This document shows positions 26,735 through 35,237 of a stretch of 64,000 bases of DNA, piece by piece. The DNA comes from Acidovorax temperans (GTDB lineage Bacteria; Pseudomonadota; Gammaproteobacteria; Burkholderiales; Burkholderiaceae_C): the NCBI RefSeq assembly GCF_006716905.1, contig NZ_VFPV01000001.1, forward strand, positions 487,501 through 551,500. Reading direction: 5' to 3'. The position numbers and the translations under genes were made by a program. Each line of letters opens with the position of its first letter. The first letter of the stretch is position 1. The notes under the pieces were generated by a model. That model had not been told where the DNA came from and did not search any database. It saw only the letters and a list, made by a program, of their open reading frames with translations.

Positions 26735-27703
26735 TCACTCGACCAGCACGGACATGCCAGGGCGAACGCCCTCAATCATTTGGGACGGGCGGGCACGCAC
26801 CTCGAAGGTCTTGATGTCAAAGCCCTGATCGGACCTGGTGGCACGCCACGTGGCGAAATCAGGCAGGACTGCTGCCCGGTAGACCTTGAAGCGAACCTTA
26901 CGGCCTTTCAGGGCAGGCAAGGTGGCATCGAATTCTTTGCCGACGGCGAACTTGTCGAGTTTGTCTTCGCGCACGTTGAGCACCACCCACTGATCTGCCA
27001 TGTTGGCAACCGTGACCACGGGGACGCCTTGGGGCGAAATTTCACCCACGCGCCCCAGCACCTTGACGACTTCGCCGGCCACTGGGCTCTTGAGTTCCGT
27101 CTCGGCCTTGGCCGCCTGGACTTCAGCTACGACTCCAGCCAATTGACGCGCCTGTGCGGCGGCAGCTTGCTTGTCCTCGGCACGGGCCCCGGCGCGAGCC
27201 ATCTCGTATTGGGCCTGTGCAGCCAGGGCTTGATCGCGGGCTGTCTTGAAATTGGCTTCGGCCTCGTCGCGCTTTTGCGCAGCGATCAAGCCGTCCCTGG
27301 CCAATCCTTCGATCCGCTTGAACGACGCCTGTGCCAGGTCCGCCGCCGCCAATGCGCGCTGCCAGTTCAGACGGGCGATTTCCACCTCCTGGGGGCGGGC
27401 GCCATTTTGTGCCTTGGCCGCGGTGGCCTGCGCAGCCTCCTGGGCCGCAGTGGCCTGCGCCAGTTTTGCGGTCACCTCAGGACTGTCCAGGCGAATCAGC
27501 GGCGAGCCGACCGTGATGACATCCCCTTCCTTGACCAAGATGTCCGCGATCCGGGCACTGACCTTGGAAGCGACGTCTACTTCCTGAACCTCCATTTGCC
27601 CCTGGAACGCCTCGGCGCCAGGCTGTTGGGCCTTCCATAGGCCCACGCTGAGAACGGTGACTGCGCCGATGATGGCCAGAGTGATGGGTAGTTTCTTGTT
27701 CAT
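26735..27703 (-). CDS. HlyD-family periplasmic adaptor (membrane fusion protein)
   Basis: A 322-residue adaptor. The N-terminal signal anchor is LPITLAIIGAVTVLSVGLW. A lipoyl half-motif follows (VQEVDVASKVSARIADILVK), then a coiled-coil hairpin of about 100 residues rich in Ala/Gln/Glu/Lys (75-175), a second lipoyl half (SPVAGEVVKVLGRVGEISP) and a beta-barrel. It bridges the inner-membrane permeases to the TolC channel. It starts one base after the tolC-like stop, and the four genes form one operon. Confidence 0.9.
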   Translation of the reverse strand: MNKKLPITLAIIGAVTVLSVGLWKAQQPGAEAFQGQMEVQEVDVASKVSARIADILVKEGDVITVGSPLIRLDSPEVTAKLAQATAAQEAAQATAAKAQNGARPQEVEIARLNWQRALAAADLAQASFKRIEGLARDGLIAAQKRDEAEANFKTARDQALAAQAQYEMARAGARAEDKQAAAAQARQLAGVVAEVQAAKAETELKSPVAGEVVKVLGRVGEISPQGVPVVTVANMADQWVVLNVREDKLDKFAVGKEFDATLPALKGRKVRFKVYRAAVLPDFATWRATRSDQGFDIKTFEVRARPSQMIEGVRPGMSVLVE

Positions 27704-27704
27704 C

Positions 27705-29123
27705 TCATTGCACTTTCAGATCGGCACGAGCCATGTAACTGCCGAATTGATCGGACAGGCCAGACACTTCAAGGAGATCGGCGAGCGCCTTGACATAGTC
27801 GTAAGCCGCTTGCGCCTGTTCCGTTTTGGCTTTGGCCAGGTTCACTTCGGCGTCGATCAGTTCCAGCGTGGAGTTGGTACCCGCCTTCTGGCCCTTGGTC
27901 TTGAGTTGGAGGACTGCATTGGCCAACTCCAGACTCGGGGTCAGCGCAAGGAACTGGCGCCGGGTTTGGTCGACGGCCATCCAACGTTTCTCGACCAGCA
28001 AGGCAATGTCATTTCGGGCTTGCTTGTCCTGGCTGTCCGCCATCTCGATGAGCCGGTGAGAGGCTTCGCTCATTAAGGAGCGGTCCACGCCACCCCACAA
28101 CCTCCAGCTGACCCCGACGCCCACAACCCAATTGGCCTGGTCCGAGGAGCGCAGTTGGCGTTGGCCAAAGGCGAACACCGCAGGCTTCTTCTGAGACTCT
28201 TCCAGCGCATGAATTTGCTCGGCTTCACGCTTCTTGGCAGCCACCTTGGCCAATCCCGGGTGACGTTCCAGGGCCGCGTCAGTGAAGTAGCCGAGTGGCT
28301 CGATCGGCGAACTGATCACGAACAGCGGGCTCATCGGTTGAATCCGCTCATTGTTGCGAAGGATTCTGGCCAACGCCGTCGAGGCTAATTCAGCGTCATC
28401 CCGGGCCTTCAGGGCGTTACGCTTGGCATCCTCCATCGCTGCGCGAGCCTGTAGTCGCTCGACCTGTGCGACAAGACCTGCTTCCAGCATTCGCTGCGTG
28501 GCGGCGTCATGCTCCGAGACGGTTCGGTAGGCCACTTCACGCAATCCGGCGACGCGTTCAGCCAGTTGGGCGCCGAAGTAGCGCTGCACGAACTCATTGA
28601 ACACTTCCTGTTGTACCTGGCGGCCGTCTGCCCGGGCCTCTTCGGTTTTGGCTTGCAAGGCCTGTTTGATTGCCGTGGTGGCGCCCCCGGTGTAGATCGG
28701 CAATATGGCCGAGACTGATGAGGTATTGCCACTGCGCTGCGTGCTCAGATCGAGGCTGTTCGGAAGTGGCGGCAGGCGTGTCAGACCGGCCGCCAGCGGC
28801 GCCGGCAACGCTGCAATCGACGAACCGATCGTGTGCGTCAGGGGGGTCAGATCAATGCCCTGTACGGCGCCCTGGAAGCGGAAAGCCGCAGCTCCTGCGG
28901 TCACCACGGGACCACCCAGATGCCGAGTGGCCTGCTCTTTTAATTGTGCGCTCTCAACAGAAAAGCGAGTCATTGCCAGGCGATCTGAATTGGCTTGCAG
29001 TCGATGGGCGGCTTCTTCGAAGTTGAGAGCTTCGGCATGTGTCAGCGTGGGAAGGCAAGCTGCCACCCCCATCAAGGCACTGAGTGTCAGCCTGGCAAGC
29101 AATCGATTTTGTTGATTCAACAT
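27705..29123 (-). CDS. TolC-family outer membrane efflux protein
   Basis: A 472-residue protein. The signal peptide MLNQQNRLLARLTLSALMGV...THA is followed by two long alpha-helical repeats typical of TolC channels (EAAHRLQANSDRLAM at the start of repeat 1; ELANAVLQLKTKGQKAG and LIDAEVNLAKAKTEQAQAAY in repeat 2). It forms the outer-membrane exit duct. It is the first gene of the efflux operon, transcribed divergently from tetR across two operator-like palindromes. The ATG at 29123 was chosen for the signal peptide; upstream codons of the open frame cover the promoter region. Confidence 0.9.
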   Translation of the reverse strand: MLNQQNRLLARLTLSALMGVAACLPTLTHAEALNFEEAAHRLQANSDRLAMTRFSVESAQLKEQATRHLGGPVVTAGAAAFRFQGAVQGIDLTPLTHTIGSSIAALPAPLAAGLTRLPPLPNSLDLSTQRSGNTSSVSAILPIYTGGATTAIKQALQAKTEEARADGRQVQQEVFNEFVQRYFGAQLAERVAGLREVAYRTVSEHDAATQRMLEAGLVAQVERLQARAAMEDAKRNALKARDDAELASTALARILRNNERIQPMSPLFVISSPIEPLGYFTDAALERHPGLAKVAAKKREAEQIHALEESQKKPAVFAFGQRQLRSSDQANWVVGVGVSWRLWGGVDRSLMSEASHRLIEMADSQDKQARNDIALLVEKRWMAVDQTRRQFLALTPSLELANAVLQLKTKGQKAGTNSTLELIDAEVNLAKAKTEQAQAAYDYVKALADLLEVSGLSDQFGSYMARADLKVQ

Positions 29124-29138
29124 GGCATTCTCTAGTTC

Positions 29139-29198
29139 GGTACCAATCGGTACCACAATCAAAATTCTACGCCGATTTTCGGTACTGTCAAGTACCGA
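29139..29198. promoter_or_regulatory. Twin TetR operators between efflux operon and tetR
   Basis: Two inverted repeats share the GGTACY-N4-RGTACC pattern: GGTACC-AATC-GGTACC (29139-29154) and TCGGTACT-GTCA-AGTACCGA (29179-29198). They sit between the divergent tolC-like and tetR starts, as expected for autoregulated TetR control of both genes. Confidence 0.75.
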
Positions 29199-29216
29199 GC
29201 ATGAGATACTCGAACC

Positions 29217-29810
29217 ATGAGCCGACCACAGATCCCTGACGATGAACACCGCACCCGGTTGCTGGAGGGAATGGCACGCGCGGTCACTGCTCACGGGTAC
29301 GCGCAACTCACGACTTCAGACATCGTTCGCGAGGCGAATGTGTCCAAGAGGACCTTCTACCAATACTTCAAGGACAAGACCGACTGCCTGATCGCGCTGT
29401 TCAACCACTCTGCGCAAAAGATCGAGGCCACGCTGCGTGCCAGCATCGATCCCAAGCGAGATTGGAGTTCGCAGATTGATCTGACCATCAGGCTCTATCT
29501 GGAGACCTTGGCCGCCAATCCCTTGCTACTGCGCGCGTTGTTTGTGGAGATCCTTGCGCTTGGACCTGCTGGGCTGGTCGCCAGGCGCTTGGCAATGGAA
29601 AGACTAGCGGGGGTACTTCTGGCGGCCGCCGCCAACCATCGCTCAACTCCGATCCCGCAATGGCTGGCCACTGGGCTGATTGGTGGAATCAACGAAATGG
29701 TGCTGCAGCACATCGAGCAAGACCAGATTGCCCATTTGCCCCGATTGAGCAACCAAGCCGCCGCATTCATGAAAAACGCACTCCAAACCCGTGTGATGGA
29801 ACCGACCTAG
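29217..29810 (+). CDS. TetR/AcrR family transcriptional regulator
   Basis: A 197-residue repressor. The helix-turn-helix spans about residues 15-60, with LTTSDIVREANVSKRTFYQYFKD in pieces of the canonical TetR motif, followed by an all-helical ligand-binding domain. Divergent from the TolC-HlyD-permease operon, which it most likely represses until an exported compound binds. The C-terminus ends near the convergent lysR gene. Confidence 0.9.
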   Translation: MSRPQIPDDEHRTRLLEGMARAVTAHGYAQLTTSDIVREANVSKRTFYQYFKDKTDCLIALFNHSAQKIEATLRASIDPKRDWSSQIDLTIRLYLETLAANPLLLRALFVEILALGPAGLVARRLAMERLAGVLLAAAANHRSTPIPQWLATGLIGGINEMVLQHIEQDQIAHLPRLSNQAAAFMKNALQTRVMEPT

Positions 29811-29910
29811 CGCGTCGATGGTCAGTCTGCAGGCGTCCATCGACACGCTTTCTCCATTTGAAGGCATCTGAAAATTTCAGGCTGAACCGCGGCCCGCGTG
29901 CGTCGGTGGC

Positions 29911-30861
29911 TCAACCAACGGAATCCGCTTTCGTTGAAGTGAATGCCTTCAAGGCCTTGTCGGTCTGAAGCTTTGTTTGCTCGATCAGATACTCCAGAAA
30001 AACCCGTGTCCGGTCGGGAATGAACTTACGGCTCGGCAATGCCGCATACAAGGCCAGCCGCCCTGTGATCCAGGGAGAGAGCACCCGAACCAAAGTGCCT
30101 TGTGAGAGGTAAGGTGCCGCGATATCCAAGGGCAAAGACATGATGCCGGCGCCATCAAGCGCAGCGCGCAACAGCGTGTCCATGTGGTTGGACAACAAAA
30201 CAGGCTGAACCTCCACCTCCTGCCATTGTTCTTCTCGTTGAGGACTCCACAAACGCCAAATGCGTGGTCGGGTTTGGGGCGATTTCGATCTCAGGCAATC
30301 ATGGTGCGCCAGCTCCTCTGGCCTGCGTGGCTCCCCCCGGCGCTGCAGATAAGCCGGCGAAGCGACCAGGAAAGCTTCTGACTCGATGACCTTGCGCGCC
30401 ACGATGTCAGCGTCGAAGTTGTCATCGGTGCCGAGCAAGGTGATGTCGAAGTCCTCAATGGCTGGCTCGGCCACGGGCGACACATGCAGCTCGATCCGCA
30501 CCGCAGGGTGCTGGCTGCGAAAGCGGCCCAGCAAAGGCGCGACAACATAGGTGGCCAGCAGGGGCGGCGCTTGGATTCGCAGCACGCCGGCCATCTCGGT
30601 GGTGTGCGAACTCGCCATCGCATCGGCTTCATCGATGTCCTGCAGGATGTGGCGTATGCGGCTGAGGTATTGCTGGCCAGCCTCGGTGAGTGAGAGGCGC
30701 CGAGTGGAGCGCTGCAACAGCCTCGTGCCCAAGTGTTCTTCCAGGTCGGCCACGAGCCGGGTGACCACGGGGGCCGACATGTCCAGCGCCCGCGCTGCAG
30801 CGGCAAAGCCGCCCTCGTCCACCACGCTCTCAAAAACACGCATCGACTGCAGTCGGTCCAT
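29911..30861 (-). CDS. LysR family transcriptional regulator
   Basis: A 316-residue LysR-type regulator. The N-terminal winged HTH is MRVFESVVDEGGFAAAARAL with VTRLVADLEEHLGTRLLQRS, followed by a linker helix and a periplasmic-binding-like effector domain (about 90-300). The closest recognisable style is the AaeR/DsdC-unrelated group opening MDRLQSMRVF. The target is unknown; the divergent DUF4148 gene 209 bp away is the nearest candidate. It carries a slightly long charged C-terminal tail. Confidence 0.9.
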   Translation of the reverse strand: MDRLQSMRVFESVVDEGGFAAAARALDMSAPVVTRLVADLEEHLGTRLLQRSTRRLSLTEAGQQYLSRIRHILQDIDEADAMASSHTTEMAGVLRIQAPPLLATYVVAPLLGRFRSQHPAVRIELHVSPVAEPAIEDFDITLLGTDDNFDADIVARKVIESEAFLVASPAYLQRRGEPRRPEELAHHDCLRSKSPQTRPRIWRLWSPQREEQWQEVEVQPVLLSNHMDTLLRAALDGAGIMSLPLDIAAPYLSQGTLVRVLSPWITGRLALYAALPSRKFIPDRTRVFLEYLIEQTKLQTDKALKAFTSTKADSVG

Positions 30862-31070
30862 CCAGCGCTCCTTACAGGCTCTTCAAGAGCTTGCATTATT
30901 TCTCTTTTGGAAATGACCCAATGTTTTATTAGCTATTTTTCCTTCGAAAAAGAAATTTTAAAGTTCATCCCATCGATGCAGCGCTTTCCACACGAAGGTC
31001 CATCGACCCGGCCAGAAGCTCCGTCATGTTGACAGACCGGCCGTTTCTTGAAACCGAAAGGAAACCAATC

Positions 31071-31643
31071 ATGAACCGCTATACCCTCTCCGCCCTGACC
31101 CTTGCCGTGGTGGCAGCCCTGTCCGCTGGCCATGCCCTGGCCTTTGATGCCTCGGCCCCCAAAACCCGCGAACAGGTCAAGGCTGAATTGGCCGAAGCCA
31201 TCCGCACCGGCGACATCGTGGTCAATGGTGAAACTGGCCAAAAAGCCAATGAACTTTTCCCTGGCCGCTACCCGGCCAAACCGGTCGTCGAAGGTAAGAC
31301 CCGCGAGCAAGTCAAAGCCGAGCTGGCCGAAGCCATCCGCACCGGCGACATCGTGGTCGACCAAGAGAGCGGCAAGAAAGCCAACGAACTTTTCCCTGGC
31401 CGCTACCCGGCCAAACCGGTCGTCGAAGGTAAGACCCGCGAGCAAGTCAAAGCCGAGCTGGCCGAAGCCATCCGCACCGGCGACATCGTGGTCGACCAAG
31501 AGAGCGGCAAGAAAGCCAACGAACTTTTCCCCGGCCGCTACCCGGCTAAACCGGTGGCCCAGGGCAAGACCCGCGAGCAGGTCAAGACCGAACTGGCCGA
31601 GGCGGTTCGCACGGGCCAGATGCCGCTGGTCAGCACTTACTGA
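31071..31643 (+). CDS. DUF4148 protein with three and a half tandem repeats
   Basis: A 190-residue exported protein. The signal peptide MNRYTLSALTLAVVAALSAG...ALA is cut near residue 24, then 45-residue units follow, beginning KTREQVKAELAEAIRTGDIV and ending ELFPGRYPAKPV. DUF4148 proteins, common in Burkholderiales, usually have about 100 residues and one such unit; here there are three full copies and a partial fourth. The function is unknown; periplasmic. AAGGAAA lies before the ATG. Divergent from the lysR gene. Confidence 0.88.
   Translation: MNRYTLSALTLAVVAALSAGHALAFDASAPKTREQVKAELAEAIRTGDIVVNGETGQKANELFPGRYPAKPVVEGKTREQVKAELAEAIRTGDIVVDQESGKKANELFPGRYPAKPVVEGKTREQVKAELAEAIRTGDIVVDQESGKKANELFPGRYPAKPVAQGKTREQVKTELAEAVRTGQMPLVSTY
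31161..31640 (+). repeat. 135-bp tandem repeat array within the DUF4148 gene
   Basis: The units are 31161-31295, 31296-31430, 31431-31565 and a partial 31566-31640. Units 2 and 3 are nearly identical over their first 120 bases, while unit 1 and the last are diverged, implying recent duplication of the middle unit. The period is a multiple of three, so copy changes keep frame. Confidence 0.9.
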
Positions 31644-31798
31644 ACGGACCCGTTTGATTGGACCGCATGACTTCGGTGTGAATGCATGCAGTCCACGCCG
31701 GGGTCATTGAAATCAGTGAATTCGGCGCTCAGCGCCGCGTTCACTGGAGCCGGGCAAGCCGCATAGATGGTTCGGGATGATGCTAGATCGCTGAGATG

Positions 31799-32143
31799 AT
31801 CGACATAGAGTTTGCGTGCCCGCCGGATGAGCAGCGCCGCCAGATCGGCCCAAATGCGCCAGTCGCGCGACTCGTTGGCATCGGCCAGCGTAGAGCGCTT
31901 GACGGTCGAACGAAAACCCATCGCATACAGCTTGGTGGCGTTGGCTGAGAGGCTGACTTCGATGTCGCGCAGGCTCTCGCGCCAGGTCAGTTGCGCGAAC
32001 GCCATGGCACGAAACTGCTCGGCGCACGACAGCGTGCGAACCCCGGCATTGCCTTGGTAGCGATGGACGATGCGGGAAAAACTCGTCCAGGGCATGAACT
32101 CCATGACCTGGGCGAACAGGGTCTTGCCAACATACATGCGCAC
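31799..32143 (-). pseudogene. IS4-family transposase N-terminal fragment
   Basis: About 115 codons match the N-terminus of the DUF4372/IS4-type transposases: YVGKTLFAQVMEFMPWTSF, LSCAEQFRAMAFAQLTWRES and STLADANESRDWRIWADLAA. The match then breaks off and the frame runs into unrelated sequence down to 31637. The DDE catalytic core is missing, so the element is dead. A different IS4-family element at 40781 is intact. Confidence 0.8.
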
Positions 32144-32292
32144 TCCTCGGGAAAGCCAATCCCGGGAAAGTACGCGGTTTTAGTCCAGCGAAGTTCAAGT
32201 CGGCACCAAACAAAATCGGCCTGCAAGCCGCGCCAATGCTTGATATTCGGCTCGGCGCATATGATTTAACCGGACAGCAGTGAAACACACTG

Positions 32293-32541
32293 ATGTCTCA
32301 AGTGGCTTGGAGCGAAACGTGCTTCAGGCGCGTGGAGGACAGTGGAGTGATTCACATGGCTGGAGTCATCCGAAAGATGGCCAAGGACTTGGAGATGCTT
32401 CAGATCAATCACAACAAGCTGTCCCACTTCGTCAGGACCCATATCAAAACGGATCAGGACGAGGGGGGCAATGGAGGGGGGGACGACCAATCACCGCTTT
32501 CAACCCACTTGCAGAAATCGCTGAGCAAATTAGGTCGCTGA
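32293..32541 (+). CDS. Hypothetical protein, possibly frameshifted at a poly-G tract
   Basis: An 82-codon frame (MSQVAWSETCFRRVEDSG...) that I do not recognise. It ends just after two G-tracts of 6 and 7 bases near 32463-32482. The -1 frame downstream stays open to 32726 and looks protein-like (ITAFNPLAEIAEQIRSLS). One longer protein of about 140 residues may therefore be broken, or slip, at the G-tracts. No other gene is visible in 32144-32629. Confidence 0.35.
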   Translation: MSQVAWSETCFRRVEDSGVIHMAGVIRKMAKDLEMLQINHNKLSHFVRTHIKTDQDEGGNGGGDDQSPLSTHLQKSLSKLGR

Positions 32542-32629
32542 GCATTCAGCTCAACGACTGTGAAGTTGGCTCTCTGGAGGCAAAAGCCATATCGGACCAG
32601 TTGAACGTCCTTCAGGGCATCAGGCAGTC

Positions 32630-32908
32630 TCAGTCTGGCGCATCTCCCCCGGCAATTTCTCGCCTGAGAGCTTCATCACTTGGGAAGGTACTCAGATCAT
32701 TCAGATTGATGTTTTTCGGCTGGTAATCCTTGCTCACTTTTGATCCCTTTAACTCTGCTGAAATATACAGTGCCTTGAGCTTGGCCTGATGTGGTTCACG
32801 GGTTCCCAAAGAGAACCGTCTCTCGTGAACTCCTGACTCATTTCGCACAGTCAATCGGAAGTAGAAGATCCCATGTCTGGACTTGACCAGATAGGAAGGC
32901 AGTTTCAT
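32630..32908 (-). pseudogene. Truncated tyrosine integrase, N-terminal fragment
   Basis: 92 codons from the ATG at 32908: MKLPSYLVKSRHGIFYFRLT followed by RRFSLGTREPHQAKLKALYI. This is the arm-binding N-terminal domain of phage/island integrases, which are normally about 400 residues. The catalytic R-H-R-Y domain is absent and the downstream sequence is unrelated. Its place 95 bp from the tRNA-Asp 3' end is the usual integrase position in tRNA islands. Confidence 0.8.
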
Positions 32909-32967
32909 TGTGGTTTTCCCATGAAATGGGACACCTAAATGTGACACTGCTTGCGAGACCAAAAAGA

Positions 32968-32996
32968 AAAAAGCCGTTGAAAATCAACGGCTTTTT
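32968..32996. terminator. Terminator after the tRNA cluster, bidirectional
   Basis: AAAAAGCCGTTGA and TCAACGGCTTTTT pair perfectly around AAA, with A- and T-runs at each end. It lies immediately after tRNA-Asp on the minus strand, ahead of the integrase fragment. Confidence 0.85.
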
Positions 32997-33002
32997 CTAT
33001 GA

Positions 33003-33079
33003 TGGCGGAGTGGACGGGACTCGAACCCGCGACCCCCGGCGTGACAGGCCGGTATTCTAACCAACTGAACTACCACTCC
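33003..33079 (-). tRNA. tRNA-Asp (GTC), distal copy
   Basis: 77 nt with encoded CCA, full cloverleaf and anticodon GTC (CCTGTCACGCC loop region). Its 3' end is the island attachment site. Confidence 0.97.
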
Positions 33080-33129
33080 TGGTAGATAGCTTTCGCTTGC
33101 ATCTCAGACACAAGCCAAGCGCTACAACT

Positions 33130-33205
33130 TGGCGACCCTACGGGGATTCGAACCCCGGTACTCACCGTGAAAGGGTGATGTCCTAGGCCTCTAGACGATA
33201 GGGTC
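33130..33205 (-). tRNA. tRNA-Glu (TTC), distal copy
   Basis: 76 nt with encoded CCA and anticodon TTC within CCTTTCACGG. Identical to the copy at 33491. Confidence 0.97.
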
Positions 33206-33229
33206 AAAACCTTGGAACTTACTAACCTA

Positions 33230-33305
<76 letters not shown>

Positions 33306-33363
33306 ACTGAACTCTGAATTTCTTCAGAGCAAGAGCGTGCGGCGAACCACAAGCTTCTTGACT

Positions 33364-33440
33364 TGGCGGAGTGGACGGGACTCGAACCCGCGACCCCCGG
33401 CGTGACAGGCCGGTATTCTAACCAACTGAACTACCACTCC
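33364..33440 (-). tRNA. tRNA-Asp (GTC), proximal copy
   Basis: 77 nt, identical to 33003-33079. Second unit of the tandem duplication. Confidence 0.97.
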
Positions 33441-33490
33441 TGGTAGATAGCTTTCGCTTGCATCTCAGACACAAGCCAAGCGCTACAACT

Positions 33491-33566
33491 TGGCGACCCT
33501 ACGGGGATTCGAACCCCGGTACTCACCGTGAAAGGGTGATGTCCTAGGCCTCTAGACGATAGGGTC
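33491..33566 (-). tRNA. tRNA-Glu (TTC), proximal copy
   Basis: 76 nt, identical to the distal copy. Lies close to gltX, whose product charges it. Confidence 0.97.
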
Positions 33567-33590
33567 AAAACCTTGGAACTTACTAACCTG

Positions 33591-33666
<76 letters not shown>

Positions 33667-33728
33667 AGTTTTAACAACAACTATATTTCATGTCGTCGTC
33701 ATCACAGCCTTGAATTATATACAGATTT

Positions 33729-35141
33729 TTAGCGGTTCTGCAAACGCGAGAGAACTTTTTCGCGTCCTACCAGTTCCAGCACCGCATCCACTGATGGCGT
33801 ATGGGCAGTGCCCACCGTCAACACGCGCACAGGCATGGCCAACTGAGGCATCTTGAGACCGTGCGCAGCCAAGACGGTTTTAAAAGCAGCACTGATGGAC
33901 GCCTTGTCCCAGGCACAAGAAGCCAAAGCTTCGCCCAGCGCGTCAAGCGCCGGAGCCACGGCGGGCGTCACATGCTGGGCCAGTTCGGCAGCCTGGGGCT
34001 GCACGTCGCCGTAGAAGACATACGCCCAATCCGCCAACGCCACCGTGGTGTCGCATCGATCTTTGAATAAACCGCAAATGCGCGTGAGTCGACCGTCCTC
34101 CAGAGCTGCACGCTGCACACCGCGCTGCACCAGTTGCTCTGCCACCAAAGCAGCCAAGGCGTCATCCGCCATCAACTTGATGTGCTGCGCATTCACCCAC
34201 CGCAGTTTGGCCTCGTCAAACTGCGCTGCACTACGGCCAAGATGATCCAGGTTGAACCACTGCAAGAACTGCTCGCGGCTGAAGATCTCGTCATCACCAT
34301 GGCTCCAGCCCAAACGGGCCAAGTAATTGATCATGGCCTCAGGCAAATAGCCTTCGTCGCGATACTGCGTCACAGGCTTGGCGCCGTTGCGCTTGCTCAT
34401 CTTCTCGCCCTGTTCGTTCAGAACTGTCGGCAAGTGTGCGTATACGGGAGGCTCTACGCCCAGCGCACGGAAGATGTTGATCTGCCGAGGCGTGTTGTTG
34501 ACGTGATCGTCCCCACGAATGACATGGGTGATGGCCATGTCGATATCGTCCACCACCACGCAGAAGTTGTACGTGGGTGTCCCATCCGGGCGGGCAATCA
34601 CCAGATCATCGAGTTCATCGTTGCGGATTTCAATGCGGCCCTTGACCTTGTCATCCCATGCCACCACGCCGTCTTTGGGGTTGCGGAAACGCAGGACTGG
34701 CTGAACACCTTCAGGCACGGGTGGCAAGGTTTTGCCCTCTTCTGGTCGCCAGGTGCCGTCATAACGGGGCTTTTCCTTGGCAGCCATCTGACGCTCCCGC
34801 AGGGCATCGAGTTCTGCAACGCTCATGTAGCAAGGGTACACCTGACCCTTTTCCTGCATCTGCGCCAGCACAGCCTTGTAACGATCCATGCGCTGCATTT
34901 GGTAGAACGGCCCCTCGTCCGGCTGCATGCCCAACCACTGCATGCCTTCCAGGATCACATCCACCGCAGCTTGGCTGGAACGCTCCACATCCGTGTCTTC
35001 GATGCGCAAGATGAAATCCCCGCCCGTAGCTCGCGCAAATGCCCAGGGATACAGTGCAGAGCGAATGTTTCCGAGATGGATGAAGCCGGTAGGTGAAGGG
35101 GCAAAGCGCGTGCGAACGCGTGCAGAGGTGTTATCGGTCAT
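33729..35141 (-). CDS. gltX: Glutamyl-tRNA synthetase
   Basis: A 470-residue class I synthetase that charges tRNA-Glu. The HIGH-type motif is [17 protein letters not shown] near residues 16-32, and the KMSKS loop is [10 protein letters not shown] near 245-254. The C-terminal anticodon-binding helical domain is complete. The start at 35141 ([19 protein letters not shown]) fits the family. It is transcribed towards the tRNA-Ala-Glu-Asp block and could be cotranscribed with it. Confidence 0.97.
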   Translation of the reverse strand: MTDNTSARVRTRFAPSPTGFIHLGNIRSALYPWAFARATGGDFILRIEDTDVERSSQAAVDVILEGMQWLGMQPDEGPFYQMQRMDRYKAVLAQMQEKGQVYPCYMSVAELDALRERQMAAKEKPRYDGTWRPEEGKTLPPVPEGVQPVLRFRNPKDGVVAWDDKVKGRIEIRNDELDDLVIARPDGTPTYNFCVVVDDIDMAITHVIRGDDHVNNTPRQINIFRALGVEPPVYAHLPTVLNEQGEKMSKRNGAKPVTQYRDEGYLPEAMINYLARLGWSHGDDEIFSREQFLQWFNLDHLGRSAAQFDEAKLRWVNAQHIKLMADDALAALVAEQLVQRGVQRAALEDGRLTRICGLFKDRCDTTVALADWAYVFYGDVQPQAAELAQHVTPAVAPALDALGEALASCAWDKASISAAFKTVLAAHGLKMPQLAMPVRVLTVGTAHTPSVDAVLELVGREKVLSRLQNR

Positions 35142-35237
35142 AGCAAGTGGGATGCACAACGCCGCACTTCACGGCGCTGCTGGTTCATTGGTTTTACGGG
35201 ATCAAAGCGAAGTGGTGCCTGATCGGCCAGTCAGCAG

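Larger units (their letters stand above)
23952..33020. mobile_element. tRNA-Asp genomic island, about 9.1 kb, probably immobile
   Basis: The segment is bounded by an 18-bp direct repeat of the tRNA-Asp 3' end. It has a truncated tyrosine-integrase gene next to the intact tRNA and transposase debris. It carries accessory genes: an efflux operon with its TetR regulator, a LysR gene and a DUF4148 gene. Base and codon use looks less GC-rich than the left flank by eye. The integrase fragment is far too short to work, so excision would need help from elsewhere. Confidence 0.75.

Noticed and set aside
30933-31499. Minus-strand repetitive protein frame
   Set aside because: It is the antisense of the DUF4148 tandem repeats; the sense strand has a signal peptide and the family motif.
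31161-31640. Possible CRISPR-like repeat array
   Set aside because: Units are 135 bp, contiguous without spacers and in frame with a protein; a coding tandem repeat.
23952-33020. Intact prophage or integrative conjugative element
   Set aside because: No phage structural, replication or conjugation genes; the integrase is a 92-codon fragment.
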